From positions 16,780,854 to 16,844,853 of the forward strand of contig NC_045147.1 in assembly GCF_008831285.2 (NCBI RefSeq): a DNA stretch of 64,000 nucleotides. Direction: 5' to 3'. Under the pieces are notes generated by a model that was given only the letters and a program-made list of their open reading frames with translations, searched no databases and was not told the origin of the DNA. Position 1 is the first letter of the stretch; each line of letters starts with the position of its first letter. Source of the DNA: Nymphaea colorata (Eukaryota > Streptophyta > Magnoliopsida > Nymphaeales > Nymphaeaceae). Position numbers and translations under genes: made by a program. This document shows, in pieces, positions 48,986-60,800 of the stretch.

Positions 48986-50520
48986 CTATCCTACCACCGT
49001 CCCTTCCTACCGGCGGTGGCAGGTCCAATTCCACAGTATTTTCAGCAGAAATGTCATTCTTTTCATGAGAAATATATAAACCTGTGGAAAAAAAATTGAG
49101 GAATCTTCCATCAATGGTTTGCGTGGTCGGATTACTCAATTTGTTAAACTTTGGTTTGGGAGGAGCGAGTCAGAAACACAGGAAAATAAGATCATTCGAT
49201 TTGGTTCGTTCTCAACAGTCATTGAGATACCCATTTCAGTGTAAACTTTTTTTTGTCAATAATACTACTAGCAGTATAAATTCAAGTACTGTATATGCCA
49301 TCAGTTTGATCTCTTAGAAAAAGTACTTAAAAATAATGAATCTGCGGAATTGATTTGTTTATCGTAAAGAGATTTCTGTTTTGCTGGGTGGAAAATGCTT
49401 CATGGTTGCGTTGCTTCTCATTCATCTCCAGGATAAACTGCGAACCAAGATGGTATAACTTAGGAACATGTTCATAACTTGGAACCTTCAACTTCAAAAC
49501 TGAGCATGTACTTTTAGGGGGTAATTGACAGCATCAGACTTGAGATTCTCAAAATTTAAAACCGTAAATTTAACATCTGAACCCTTCCATCTTAAATCCA
49601 ACTTTTTCTTAATGCAAATAAATAAAATAAGATCTGATGAACCATAAGGTTTTACCGTGGATCTTTTGTCAAATTAGCAAAAGCATGGCAGGTCAATACA
49701 CATAGATCCACGGGTTTAAAATCCGGAGTAACCAGACTGAATGTCTTCTTACATGTATTAAAACCGATACTAATTAAGAACTGATTCGATTGAATTGCTC
49801 AATCCGGCAATTCACTGAAATGGCAGCCTGGCCAATTTAGTTTAAAATCCAACTATTATGACACTCAATCCCTTGGAAATTCACGCTTGTCCTTTGAAAT
49901 TAGTGAGACTACACAAATGCATAAAATCATTATAGTTGATTTCTCAATGATCAATTTGTCAAATTTGTATTCATGAAAATTTGTATGTACAGATGAGACG
50001 TGAATTGTTACCGGAGCACGTCGTTCACACTTTCGTATATGATCAAGTGTTTGCCATTTAAACGCCAACCAAGTAAGAATACAATGATGAGTCAATGACA
50101 TGGTCCGACTTGCATTGATGCAACATGTCCGGGTCTTAAAAACAAGCACAAGCTTAAGAACATAAGGATTCCAAATGGGTTGAATCCGGAAAACCAAATA
50201 GATTTGTGATTGCGTTGGAATCGAGGAATATATATATATATATATATGTATGAACACTCTGCCGGATCTAGCCCAATTGCAGTGCATTAGTCTCAAAATA
50301 ACAAAAAATTTAACCTAAATTAAAAAAGGAAAGGTTTGAACGACCCGTATCGCTTAGATGATTGGCCGATACAGATCGGTATTGGGTGACACTGTTTTCT
50401 GATATGCAGCAACAGAAACGCCCGAATTATTAGAAAATAATTCATCGAACTGAATTTTTTCCTGCTTCAAGAAGAAAGGACCTTCCACGTTCGAATCGAA
50501 AAAGGGTGTGTAGCCCATAA
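48986..50520. other. Spacer between Y14 relic and methyltransferase gene
   Basis: AT-rich, with a short TA run at 50229-50247. No gene seen; the part next to 50608 is presumably 3' UTR of the methyltransferase gene. Confidence 0.5.
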
Positions 50521-50607
50521 ACTAGACCGAGCCCAGCAGCCATGGAGGGGGCTCATCTTGGGCAGCAGTGAGCGAGGGAGGGAAGTGCGTGGGAGACGGA
50601 TTATCAG

Positions 50608-51912
50608 CTAGGTAAAGCCGCGCCGGCGCTGGCGCTGCTTTCCGGCCGTCATAGGCTTCTCCAACAAGGCGGAGATGTACGTCTCGCGCATCTGGGGGCC
50701 CCTGTCCAGCTTCCGGCCGACGGTCCACTTGACCCTCTTGAAGCCGACGGCGTCGATCATGGGGACGTAGACGTCGTGCATCTGGTCCTCGAGGCAGAAG
50801 AAGTGATCGAGCCAGAAGACTCCGCCCGGCCGCAGCACCCTGTAGATGTCGAACAGCGCGAACTCCAGCAGCCGCGTCGGGATCCAGTTGCTGAGGACGT
50901 GCATGGAGTGGACGATGTCGAGCGTGCCGTCGAAGAAAGGCAGCCGCTGCGATATCGACAGGTACAGCGGCACCACTCCTCTGGAGGCGATGAAGTTGTT
51001 GAACGGCCCGTTGAAGTTCATCGACGTCGTCACGATCGTCACGTTCCGCTCCCTCATCCTCACCGCGAACGTCCCCGTCCCGCCGCCGATGTCCAGCCCG
51101 ATCCGCACTGTCCCCTTCTTGTACGCCAGCACATCGTCGATAGAGTAGTCGAGATCCGCTACCGGCCCCACCCACCGGCGACTCTCCCGGCCGCCGAGGT
51201 CGAAGCAGTCCTTGCAATCGTCGAACCCCTTTTGGTTCTTCCGGTCCACGAGGCACGAGTAGTTCTTGCAGGCGTAGGCCGTCCAGACTACGGACGAGTC
51301 GTCGGGGATCGACCAGAGGGAGGCGGGGAAGGGGGCCGGCTCGACGAAACGGGCAGGAAGGGCGGGCGGAGAGCGGCAGCGCCGGCGAGGAAGGGGCTCG
51401 CAGCCCCGGAGGAGGAGGCGCTGGGCGAGGAGCTCGTCGTCGGGGCAGGGCCCGCCCACGGTGTAGTTCATGTAACGGGCGAGGTCCTCGGGGAACTGGT
51501 CGCAGGCGCGGCCGGCGGGTGGGTTGATGTGGTCTGACCCGAAGTTGGAATTCCGGCCGAGGGGCAGCTTCTTGGGGGAGACGAACTCGAGGTACTCCTT
51601 GGGGAGGAGGAGGTCGGCTTCGGCGTCAGACGCCGAATCAGGGGAATCGGCGGTGCCATTGGGGAGGGAGGAGGCCAACTGAGATAACTGCTGCAGAAGT
51701 AGACCGGACGCGGATCTGGTGGCGCGGAGCTCGTCGCGGAGGCGGTCTATCTCTTCCTCGGCCCTGAGGAGGGATTCAGTGAAGCTGCGGGAAGTGTTCT
51801 GACGGAAGGGGCTGTCGGAGGAGAAGAGGGACAGGGTGAGGAGATTAGAGATGAGCACACAGAGCAGGAGGAAGCAGAGATTATTGGAGAAGGATCGCGG
51901 GCTAGCATCCAT
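50608..51912 (-). CDS. Type II membrane SAM-dependent methyltransferase, At1g29790-like
   Basis: Intronless GC-rich gene, 434 aa. Seen in order: short cytosolic tail, one membrane anchor (NLCFLLLCVLISNLLTLSLF, residues 11-30), an acidic coiled stretch (ESLLRAEEEIDRLRDELRAT), a Cys-rich luminal region, then the SAM-binding motif GLDIGGGTGTFAVRM (about 272-286), an acidic motif region LDIVHSMHVLSNW, and IYRVLRPGGVFWLDHFF. Topology and motifs match the plant Golgi-type putative methyltransferases of the At1g29790 group, relatives of the QUA2/pectin methyltransferase family. The methyl acceptor is not known. The antisense strand has a long open frame only because of GC-rich codons. Confidence 0.9.
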   Translation of the reverse strand: MDASPRSFSNNLCFLLLCVLISNLLTLSLFSSDSPFRQNTSRSFTESLLRAEEEIDRLRDELRATRSASGLLLQQLSQLASSLPNGTADSPDSASDAEADLLLPKEYLEFVSPKKLPLGRNSNFGSDHINPPAGRACDQFPEDLARYMNYTVGGPCPDDELLAQRLLLRGCEPLPRRRCRSPPALPARFVEPAPFPASLWSIPDDSSVVWTAYACKNYSCLVDRKNQKGFDDCKDCFDLGGRESRRWVGPVADLDYSIDDVLAYKKGTVRIGLDIGGGTGTFAVRMRERNVTIVTTSMNFNGPFNNFIASRGVVPLYLSISQRLPFFDGTLDIVHSMHVLSNWIPTRLLEFALFDIYRVLRPGGVFWLDHFFCLEDQMHDVYVPMIDAVGFKRVKWTVGRKLDRGPQMRETYISALLEKPMTAGKQRQRRRGFT

Positions 51913-51953
51913 TTCTCCTCCCTTCCGCTCTCCCTCGCTCTTTCTTTTTCTTC

Positions 51954-51962
51954 TCTATATAG
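51954..51962 (-). promoter_or_regulatory. Candidate TATA box of the methyltransferase gene
   Basis: CTATATAG, about 45 bases before the start codon on the minus strand. It implies a very short 5' UTR, or that the true transcript start is elsewhere. Confidence 0.35.
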
Positions 51963-54900
51963 CAACTGGACTTGGTTGGGGATCGAGCAATCGGGAAGAG
52001 GATTGATGGGGATGTTGGAGATTGTCTTGCTCAACAGGGAATGACATTAATATGCAGTCATGGTGGCATTTTAAGAGCATTGTCTTCGCGTTCTTCAGAG
52101 TCAAAGGGGTTGGCAGCTCCGAGTAGGCACTCCCTTGGATGTATTCTGAAAATTAGGCGAGCCTGAATCTGCCGGTGCTGCTGCTGCTGCTGGTGGTCGT
52201 GGGGAGGCAGAGGAAGGAAGACGTCTGACCATCTTTATCTGGCATTCCTCTCGATTGGAAAAACACGGTCGGAGTGTGACTGCGATCCGACGCGTTTCCT
52301 GCTAAAATCTCGTGCACAGAACGGTAATCAAATCTTTAACTCCAAAGCAGCACCTTCACCATGATCGATATTCTAATATACAAAACTAATGTAAAAGAAC
52401 CATTTGATTCTTTAAATGAAGACAAACCTAAGAAGGAAAAAAAAAATTCGGGGAAATTTGTTACTGTTTAAGTGGCAGCAAATCTTTTACATGATAAAAA
52501 CGTTCTTTTACATAAAGAATTGAGTTGTATAAATTGTGAATATTAGTGATGATAGCTTGCTGTAACGTTTTTTTTTAAAAAAAAAAATTACATGAAGGGC
52601 TTTTAATTACATGACAGTTATAATCTGGACTATTGGATGCATTTAAAGCCTAAAAAAGAGTATGCCGTTATAATTACCTGAACAGCGGAGGATTTCTCTA
52701 AATCGATTTAAGATTTATGCTCAAGGTGGGGGCATCTTTTTATGTTCATGCAAAATCTTAATTTAAAACTGACTTCTACAGCACTAGAATTTCATTGTCC
52801 ATGACTGCCCTACTCCATCCTTAATAAAGTAGTAAGATGTTAATCACTCGAGTAATTCTGAGAGATGCTTTGGATTGCTTAAGTCAAACCGGATGGTTTG
52901 AGGTTAAAGGATTCTTCTGTTCAAATCCGAAGGAAGAAATTGACAAACCTTATACATAAAACATAAATATGCAAAAAGAAACTGTGCCAAACATTTGCTT
53001 TTTAGTTCGCGAGCTGGAGTTAGGCAGCAGATCCAGGTCAAAAAGAATGAAGAGGCGGGCGGCCGGCCGGCATCAGCTGGGCTTGACTTCCGTCTCTATG
53101 TCCAAACAGGCGGAGGAAAAAAAAAGAGGAAAAGCCACAAATAATTTAGGCCTTGTCACTTATGTGTTGGGGTTTGACTCTTGTGACAAGCTAAAGTTTG
53201 GTAGATCTCAACCATATAAGGTCAACCCTGTAAGTAAGAACGTGGATGGAAGAAGGCTGCTCTTATAAATAAAAAGGGTGCATGCCAATGATGCTGCAAC
53301 TTGCAAGCACGTCCTTCTTTCATGGCCTTTGAATCAACAATTGCTACGTCCTTTTAAGAAAATGTCATTAATCATAGATCTTCAACCATGGACTTGAGAT
53401 CCGACCTTGTGCATGTTATATTGGAAGTTTGTTCTCATGGATAACTCATTTATAACCTAACCCACTCTTGGGCTCGGGTTCATGGTTCGACGGATCCCAA
53501 CCCGCTCTCATAGCCGTTTCAGTTTTAACCCTAAAAAGGCTAGGAACCAAAACAACCATTTATGATAATGATCCATTTTATAAACCCTTGAAGAGTTTTC
53601 ACGACCTTTGATACGAGACTAAACTGCTAGAATGTTACAATATATACCAAGCAAATCAGACGATATGGACTTGTATATTTTCTATGTCAACATTTAAATC
53701 ATATTGAATAGAAGAATCTCAACACCACATTTCATTTTTTTATGTCTTCTGAAAATGGTGCACAAAGATTATAATATCTGATGAGATTATAATATCTGAT
53801 GTGGTTATTCTCAATCTCGCAATCTATCAGGCAAGGACTTTATTCTAAGTGGCAATTTCCACAATAAACAAATCAAACCTTGACAAGGAGTGCACTTTCT
53901 AAAACCACATGTGCAAGATAATGGCAATTTAAGAAGTAAGGTGGTGTTTGGTAGCATCGGATTTGTGTCTAGGCCTCCACAAAACAGTGGATCTCAGCAG
54001 TGCGAATTTTAAACTGATGCAACACGGTAAAAAGCATGGATCCGAGTTCTGACCTTCCCTTCCATCATCCCCCAGGGTTTCATTCCATGAGGGTGATGCT
54101 TTCGTTATGCTTCAATTTGCATATCAGCGTCTTATCTTTTATCAAAGGGTACAAATAAAGTGAACCTGTAAACTCAATTCTCACTTAGAGGTCCATCCTT
54201 CGATCGTGATATCAACACCAAATCCTTGTGTTTTTTGAATTTCTTGATATGACTCATCTCTTGATCCTGATAACTTGTCCAAGTAATAGCCTCAACTTAA
54301 TTATAGAACTAATTTTTTGTCATTTTTCCTTGAGGCTTGAAAGAGGTTGATGCTGCTGAGCAGATTTCACTGATGACTGAGTTACAAAACAGAGAGAAGG
54401 GTCCATGACAAGGGTGAGCTTCCATTTGGCAGTTAGTAACAATTGAAAGAAAACCAAAGCGTCGGCCTGTTCTTTGTGTTATGGCAAAAAACTGAGGGCA
54501 TTATTACATAAGTTTCTCCATATTATAGACTAGAGTAGGCAAAGAAACGTAAACTTGCAGTCAGTTCTCCTCAAGGTCAGTAGACTGTCTGTCTTGTGCT
54601 CTTGAGAGAGCCGACATTCGCAAAAAGTTCACCTTTTCATAAGAATATGTTTTTCGTGCATCCAACTTTGTGGAAATATTTTAAACCTATTCCTTAGTAG
54701 AAAATAAGCTTTGAATTAATTATGCAGTTTTCAACTATATAGTTCTAGCTGTTATATGTATGTACTAATATCTCAAAAAACACATTGTGCCGCATTTGAA
54801 AAAATAAAATTCATGTTTATATGTTAAACAAATACAATAAAATCATCATATCTTTATCAAAAACTGCTTCAAGAGGCCATTATAATATACTGAATCCTAT

Positions 54901-55299
54901 GAGTTCAATTTAAACAACCCTGACCTTTTAGCCTTTGATTGTCACCATTTAATGTGGGGGAAACAGTTAAGAAGAGATAGAACTAATTTCATAGCTATGT
55001 TGTCAAGGCGCCCAGGTGAGACCTAGGTTTTTTTTTTAAAAAAAAAAATTATAGTTACATTAATATGTGAAGTTATGTTGATTAACTATTACTAATATTT
55101 GAAATGTGAAGAGTAGGAATATGACAAGCATGATCAACTTAAACAGTCAAAATTAATTGTTAACTTTATTGAATATGAAAAATCAATAGAAGTTAAACAT
55201 TACCCATTAAATGTAATTTTAAAAAACTAAATCTCATATCTAGAAGAAGGAATGTAAATCTGCAATAAGGCTTTAATCCGTTTGTACTTAAAAAAGACA

Positions 55300-55760
55300 T
55301 AATATAATAAAAAAACTAATAATACATAATAGTATACATATAAGTATACAACAATAACAATACATATAAGTACATAACCATACTAACGTATAGATATAAC
55401 AGGTATCACAATACAACATGTTATATAACAGGCTAACAGTATATACATATAATAGGTTGATGCAATACCATATAACAGGTATAACGGACTGTAAATAACA
55501 TATATACACATAACACATATTACAATACATATAACAAGAATAACAAATTGTATTACAATATAGTATATACATATAAGTTTATAACAAGTATAACAAATTA
55601 ACAATACATATAATATATGATATAAGTATGTAACATAACCATGCTAATGTATACATGTAACAGGCATAAGGCATCTCAATGCTATATAGCAGACTAATAG
55701 TATGTACACATAACAGTACATATATAACAGCATAATCAACAACAGTACATAAAAATACCT
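55300..55760. repeat. Degenerate AT minisatellite (CATATAAC/ATAACAGG words)
   Basis: About 460 bases built of recurring ACATATAAC, GTATAAC and ATAACAGG words without fixed period. The minus-strand frames through it are Cys/Tyr/Ile low-complexity, not proteins. Confidence 0.7.
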
Positions 55761-56301
55761 AGTCAATTAAGAAACTTTAATTGAAAGGGAATGTGACTTT
55801 CAATTTCCCATGGACTAGGGGTGATGGAGCCTAGGTGCCAATACGTATCTTGTCACCAAGTGGTGGGCACAGGCGATGGGTGTGGAGTCACATTTAGGCA
55901 AGGCCTTAACAACATAGTTCCCATAGGCAAACCCCGACCAAACTTCAATGCGAAGAAACACAAAACTGTACATAGGCAGTGCCGCACAGGAGCAAAAATT
56001 TGCATAGAAGAGTTTGTATACTAACATGAACGTAAATAAGGTAGCACTCCATGTAGTGCCAATCGGATGGTTTATCCTTCCAACGCCACCCTCTCCCGGT
56101 TGAGAAGAGGTCTTCAATGGGCAGATGGCGACTAACCCAATCCAATTATTGTCATATTTTGACTTCTATAAATTGTGTGTATAATTATACTGGATCATGC
56201 TTGACATTCAAATATAATATGGTTAGGATGTGATTATTGACATTAAATTGTTACATATGGTTGAAATGAGCATGTTAATGCACGCACTTACTCGATAATG
56301 T

Positions 56302-56389
56302 CTGCTTAGGACAGCTATAATTGTATGTTCGAGTTTCTGGTCTATCTGCTTGGGACAGCTATAGGCGTGTCTACGAGTTTCTGGTCTAT
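56302..56389. repeat. Tandem duplication, 44-base unit
   Basis: Two adjacent copies sharing GGACAGCTATA and CGAGTTTCTGGTCTATC. Confidence 0.88.
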
Positions 56390-57854
56390 CAAACTCCACA
56401 AATGACTGATTTACAACAACCGATGTTTTCCCAAATTCTGCACCATCACCGGCAATAGCCTGATTCACCGGATCTCACCAAGATTCGCACCTTCAGGAAG
56501 CCTCCTACCCTAATTTCTTACAGAGAATCCATAGTCCACCTGTTTATTCACGATCCGGAAAAGATCACCATCAGTAAACTGCGTACAGGGGGATCCCATT
56601 CCCAAAGAGACCACTTGAGATCCACTACTGGACCATGAGTGCCTTTGCAATTAGGTAACTAAAAGGCACATACGTCTGAGTGTAACCCAATCCTTTCCTG
56701 GAAAGAAGCCCAGCTTTGAGACTGAATAACCTTGAAGTGGTAAATGAAGGTAGACCCCTCCACACCTACTATAACTGCTATTTACGATGCTTGATGGTTA
56801 AAACGTAGCAATGGCACTGGAATACTCACACTCAAAGAAAAAGAAAAAAGAAAGAAAGGTACGCGCACGCGTAAAAGGTTGCATTCAACTAAAAGAAAAT
56901 CCAGCAACTGAAGCACTGTTTTATAGAAAAATGATAAACTGGAGACCTTAGCGCAGTGGGTAGTCTGTCAAATGGAAGAAAAAAAAAATCTTAGCCATGC
57001 GACAAGGCTGAGCGTTGGTCCACCGTCCACATGACGAAGGAACTCTAAAAGATGAAACATAGATGTAACAGCAAAATAATAAGAAAAAATTCCGGCAAGA
57101 CTAATACAGTTCAGAGTACTGAATTTTGCACTTTGGGCAGTAGGAAATCACTTATTGCCTATGCCAGTGCGTTGGTTTACGCCTTAAAATATAGGCGGTA
57201 ACTTACTGGTTGAAACGTTGAAACTTACAAAATGAGATGAACAACAATTCTATAAACAGCTCGCTGTCCACAACAGAACAACCATTTTAATAATACTGCA
57301 CGTGGACTAATGATGGTTACAAGCCAATATTCAGAGAGCTCATAAAGACATTTATATAATCAGATCCATCTAAAATCCTCAATAAGGTACAGTATTCGCA
57401 AAATCCACAATCAGAAAATGTTCCAAAATTGTTTGCTCCCACAAAATCTCAAGTATATCCTGCAAATGAGTCAAAACTCCTGGAAGCAGAGTAGATGTGT
57501 AGTGTAATCATCTGGTACAGTTCACCTCAGACCCATCAGCCAGAGATAACAATTTGACCAGGCTAAGGTAGAAAAGATTGACCACCAAGAGTTTTGGTGA
57601 GTTTGAGAAAATGCATTAATGAATGATCAAAGATATAGCAAGAGAACATACACGCGCATATTTTTCTGCCAGAGATGCAGAAGGTAACTTTTTCCAGTGA
57701 TGATCAGCGCATCAATCGCCATAATCTATATGGCCGACTGAAATAATTCTTGCTTCACAAAATTGATAGATGGAATCATGATCACCAGGTCGGGTCATTT
57801 GAGTAGAAGCAAGAAGCCGATATAGCAGCCACCAAGATCCTCAAGGAAACCAAC

Positions 57855-60800
57855 CTAGTCAAAATGGAGGTGTTGTTTCTTTTTGAGACACCTCTTGATG
57901 TACCACGTGGCATGAAGGCGGAGGCCCATCCCAACCATTATCTTCAGGATTACAAGTGTGACATAAGTCAGTGATGTCAATATGCATATCCAGAAAAACC
58001 TCCACCAAAGAGGGCAATATGGCAAATGAGCTGTATATATTGGAGTTAGGACCCGGATGACCTACAATCCCACGAGAAGGAATTTAGTATATATCTTCTT
58101 GCAGATCATTAGGTTGGATATTTATGCCCAACAGAAGGAAACATACCACGCAAGCAGGTGCTAGTGGGATAAAAGTCAATTGTTTCCGGCCTTCCTCAGG
58201 CTCTACATTCAAAGTCTACGATGAAAAGCAAAAGAAATAACTGATCAGATCAGGAGTGTATCAAGTAATTATGCAAGTCTTTCCTGCAGTGAGCTTCAGT
58301 AACGATTCACAAATTCAAGAATCGTTTTATAGTTTCTTTGACAAAATGAAGGAAATTTTTATTTTTTTCAAGAAATTGAATTTTCTTGATTGGATTTACA
58401 TTACCAGTTTACAATTTACAATCACCAATATAGACAATAAGCATCAATGAAGAAGCAAAAAGAAAATAGAACATATAAGCAGATCCAACTACAAAAACAT
58501 CTGGTATAGGGTAGTGGACATATTAAGTTTCACTTGAATCCAATCTCAAGGTCAACAACTTGGACATCCATGAAAATGTCAAGAATTAGAACATAGACCC
58601 ACTTGCTAGTTGCACAATTTTGTACAGTATGAACATTGCTGAAACCAATTTAAAGGTAAACCACTTTCAGTACAATGACAATAATATGCAAAGTTGCAAA
58701 CTGTTGGAGGCCAGAAAAGAAACCAATACTTAATAGCAATATCATGTATGAGATTATTCAATAACTGATCCAAACTAAACCTGGATACAATTAAGGTGTA
58801 GGAAAGAAACCTCGGACCTGATTAACAATGAGATTCAGTTTTTAGTTCCACATTCAAACCTTAATCCAAGTTTGAACTACATCCAAAATTCAACAATGTT
58901 TTAAACCAGATACATTTGACGAAATCTAGAGTTAGATAGACCGAGCTTCTAGAATTACATCCGAGACCAAGTGGAAATCCTAAACGGAGACAAGCTCACA
59001 ACCTAGAATCAGTTGAAGTCCAACATATCTACATCCGCAATAATGAAAGGGAAACTCAACAAGTTGAAATCCAGAAAAAGCAGGAAGCCAATCTCACCTG
59101 TTTGCAGAGAGCTTCCAGAAATTCAGAATAAGCTTCTGGTTTGATGTCATTGAATTTGGCTAGAAATGAATGTTTGATGATATCAATAACCACCTCACAC
59201 ATGTAAACAAGGGCTGCATTCTGAAGACAAAAACAGAGAATATACACTCAGAAGAGAATAAAGAAAAGCGGAGCGAATCAGCTGGCTCTGATAAATGGGC
59301 TAAGACATTATAGAACTTACAGTAAGGAAACTCCCAAACCAAGATCCTTCTGCTTCCAAAATGTTCTGGGCTAGTACAAATATGATGTATGCAGTGATAT
59401 GAAATCTCTCAATGGTATCTGTTCAATAAATAAGTAAAAGACAATTTATTGATAATAACAACAGTTTTATTTAGCGAAAGACACAAAACACAAAAAAATA
59501 ATGATTTTTCTCTCTCATCAAATTTCTCAAGCAACTAAAATTGCATACCATAGTACACCAGCATGTGGAGATTTTCCTTGCTAAGGCGCTTGAAAACATT
59601 ACTTTTAATCTCTGCAAAGTTGTTTGAGACTAGCAGAGCCAGTAATGCATTATTATGAGCCACGATGCAGGTAGACAAAGTTATTGCCTGAGCTAATAAG
59701 ATAAATGAATGGACAATTATCACGTGCTAAGGAACCCAGCAGCAGTAGCACCAGTAATGGACATAAAAAATCATATAAAAATAAATTAAGTGCTTATAAA
59801 AAGGATATTGAATGCAATAACAGCTATTGTCTGGTCCAAGATGAACCTCATAAGCTCAAATGTCATGCACTCTTGTGAACAGTTTGCAACCCCTTCTGCA
59901 GAATTAAATAGAACTTGCACGACATCCCCACCAAATGATTGACACAGTTTATCAAATATCTGCAATGAAAAGGTATCAATCTAGAAAAATAGAAAAAACT
60001 CCGACACAAGCATGCTACTATGCGTAAACAGTTAAGGACAATATCTCACCTCTAGAACATTGTACACCACATACAGCTTAAGTGTACCTTGCCCCCGAAT
60101 AATATGATATATAAGGCTAATATCTAGTTCACAAAGAAAGAGAAAAAAAATTCTTAGATCAACAAACCAAGTAAAGAAACATCAAGAGCATAGAGAAAAC
60201 TAAACTACAAGTACACAAGATAATGTCTCTCCAACAATACCTATTGCCTGCAACAGTGTAACACCACAGATCAATACCACAAAGCAACCGAAGTCTGATA
60301 AATCGGCTGCACAAGGCTTCTTGAACTGCCTGCCAGAATTATTAATAAATTATTTTACAGTCAAACTATTTTTGTTTGGTTTAAGACTGCTCTTAAAAAT
60401 AGAAAATATAATTAAGTTGTCATATCGGTAGAACAGGTAACAAAGCAGCTCAAACAAGATCTGAATAAATCTACGAACCAGAAGTAATCGGTATAGCACT
60501 TTGGCATATGGAAGAACACCTACTTTCTTTTTTACTGTCTATGTTCAATGCAGGACTTAACCTGCTTCATCATCCTCGATGAGCTGACTAATACAATATA
60601 CAATCCAGCTTCTTCCGATTATGGATTCACATTAAGCTTTCTTACATATGGAAAAAGTATTATACGAAAAAGTATTATCATTATCTTAGTCTTCATGAAT
60701 GATCTCCCAAGCTATGTCACATGGATACAGATTTAAGTGATAGTATGGGTGCTGCTTGGAACATTTTCAGAAAAACTTGGATACAGGATGGCTCTATGCA

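Larger units (their letters stand above)
51965..57854. other. Intergenic spacer
   Basis: No gene recognised in 5.9 kb. It contains a low-complexity AT repeat at 55300-55760, a 44-base tandem duplication at 56302-56389 and diverged TIR-like sequence near 53460. The part next to 57855 is presumably 3' UTR of the POD1-like gene. Confidence 0.55.

Noticed and set aside
50776-51537. 253-codon plus-strand frame opposite the methyltransferase
   Set aside because: Antisense shadow; the minus strand holds a clear SAM-methyltransferase.
55288-55604. Cys/Tyr-rich minus-strand frames
   Set aside because: Translation of a low-complexity AT repeat.
56950-57020. tRNA or SINE head (TTAGCGCAGTGGG)
   Set aside because: Only an A-box-like word; no B box, no tRNA fold and no flanking duplication.
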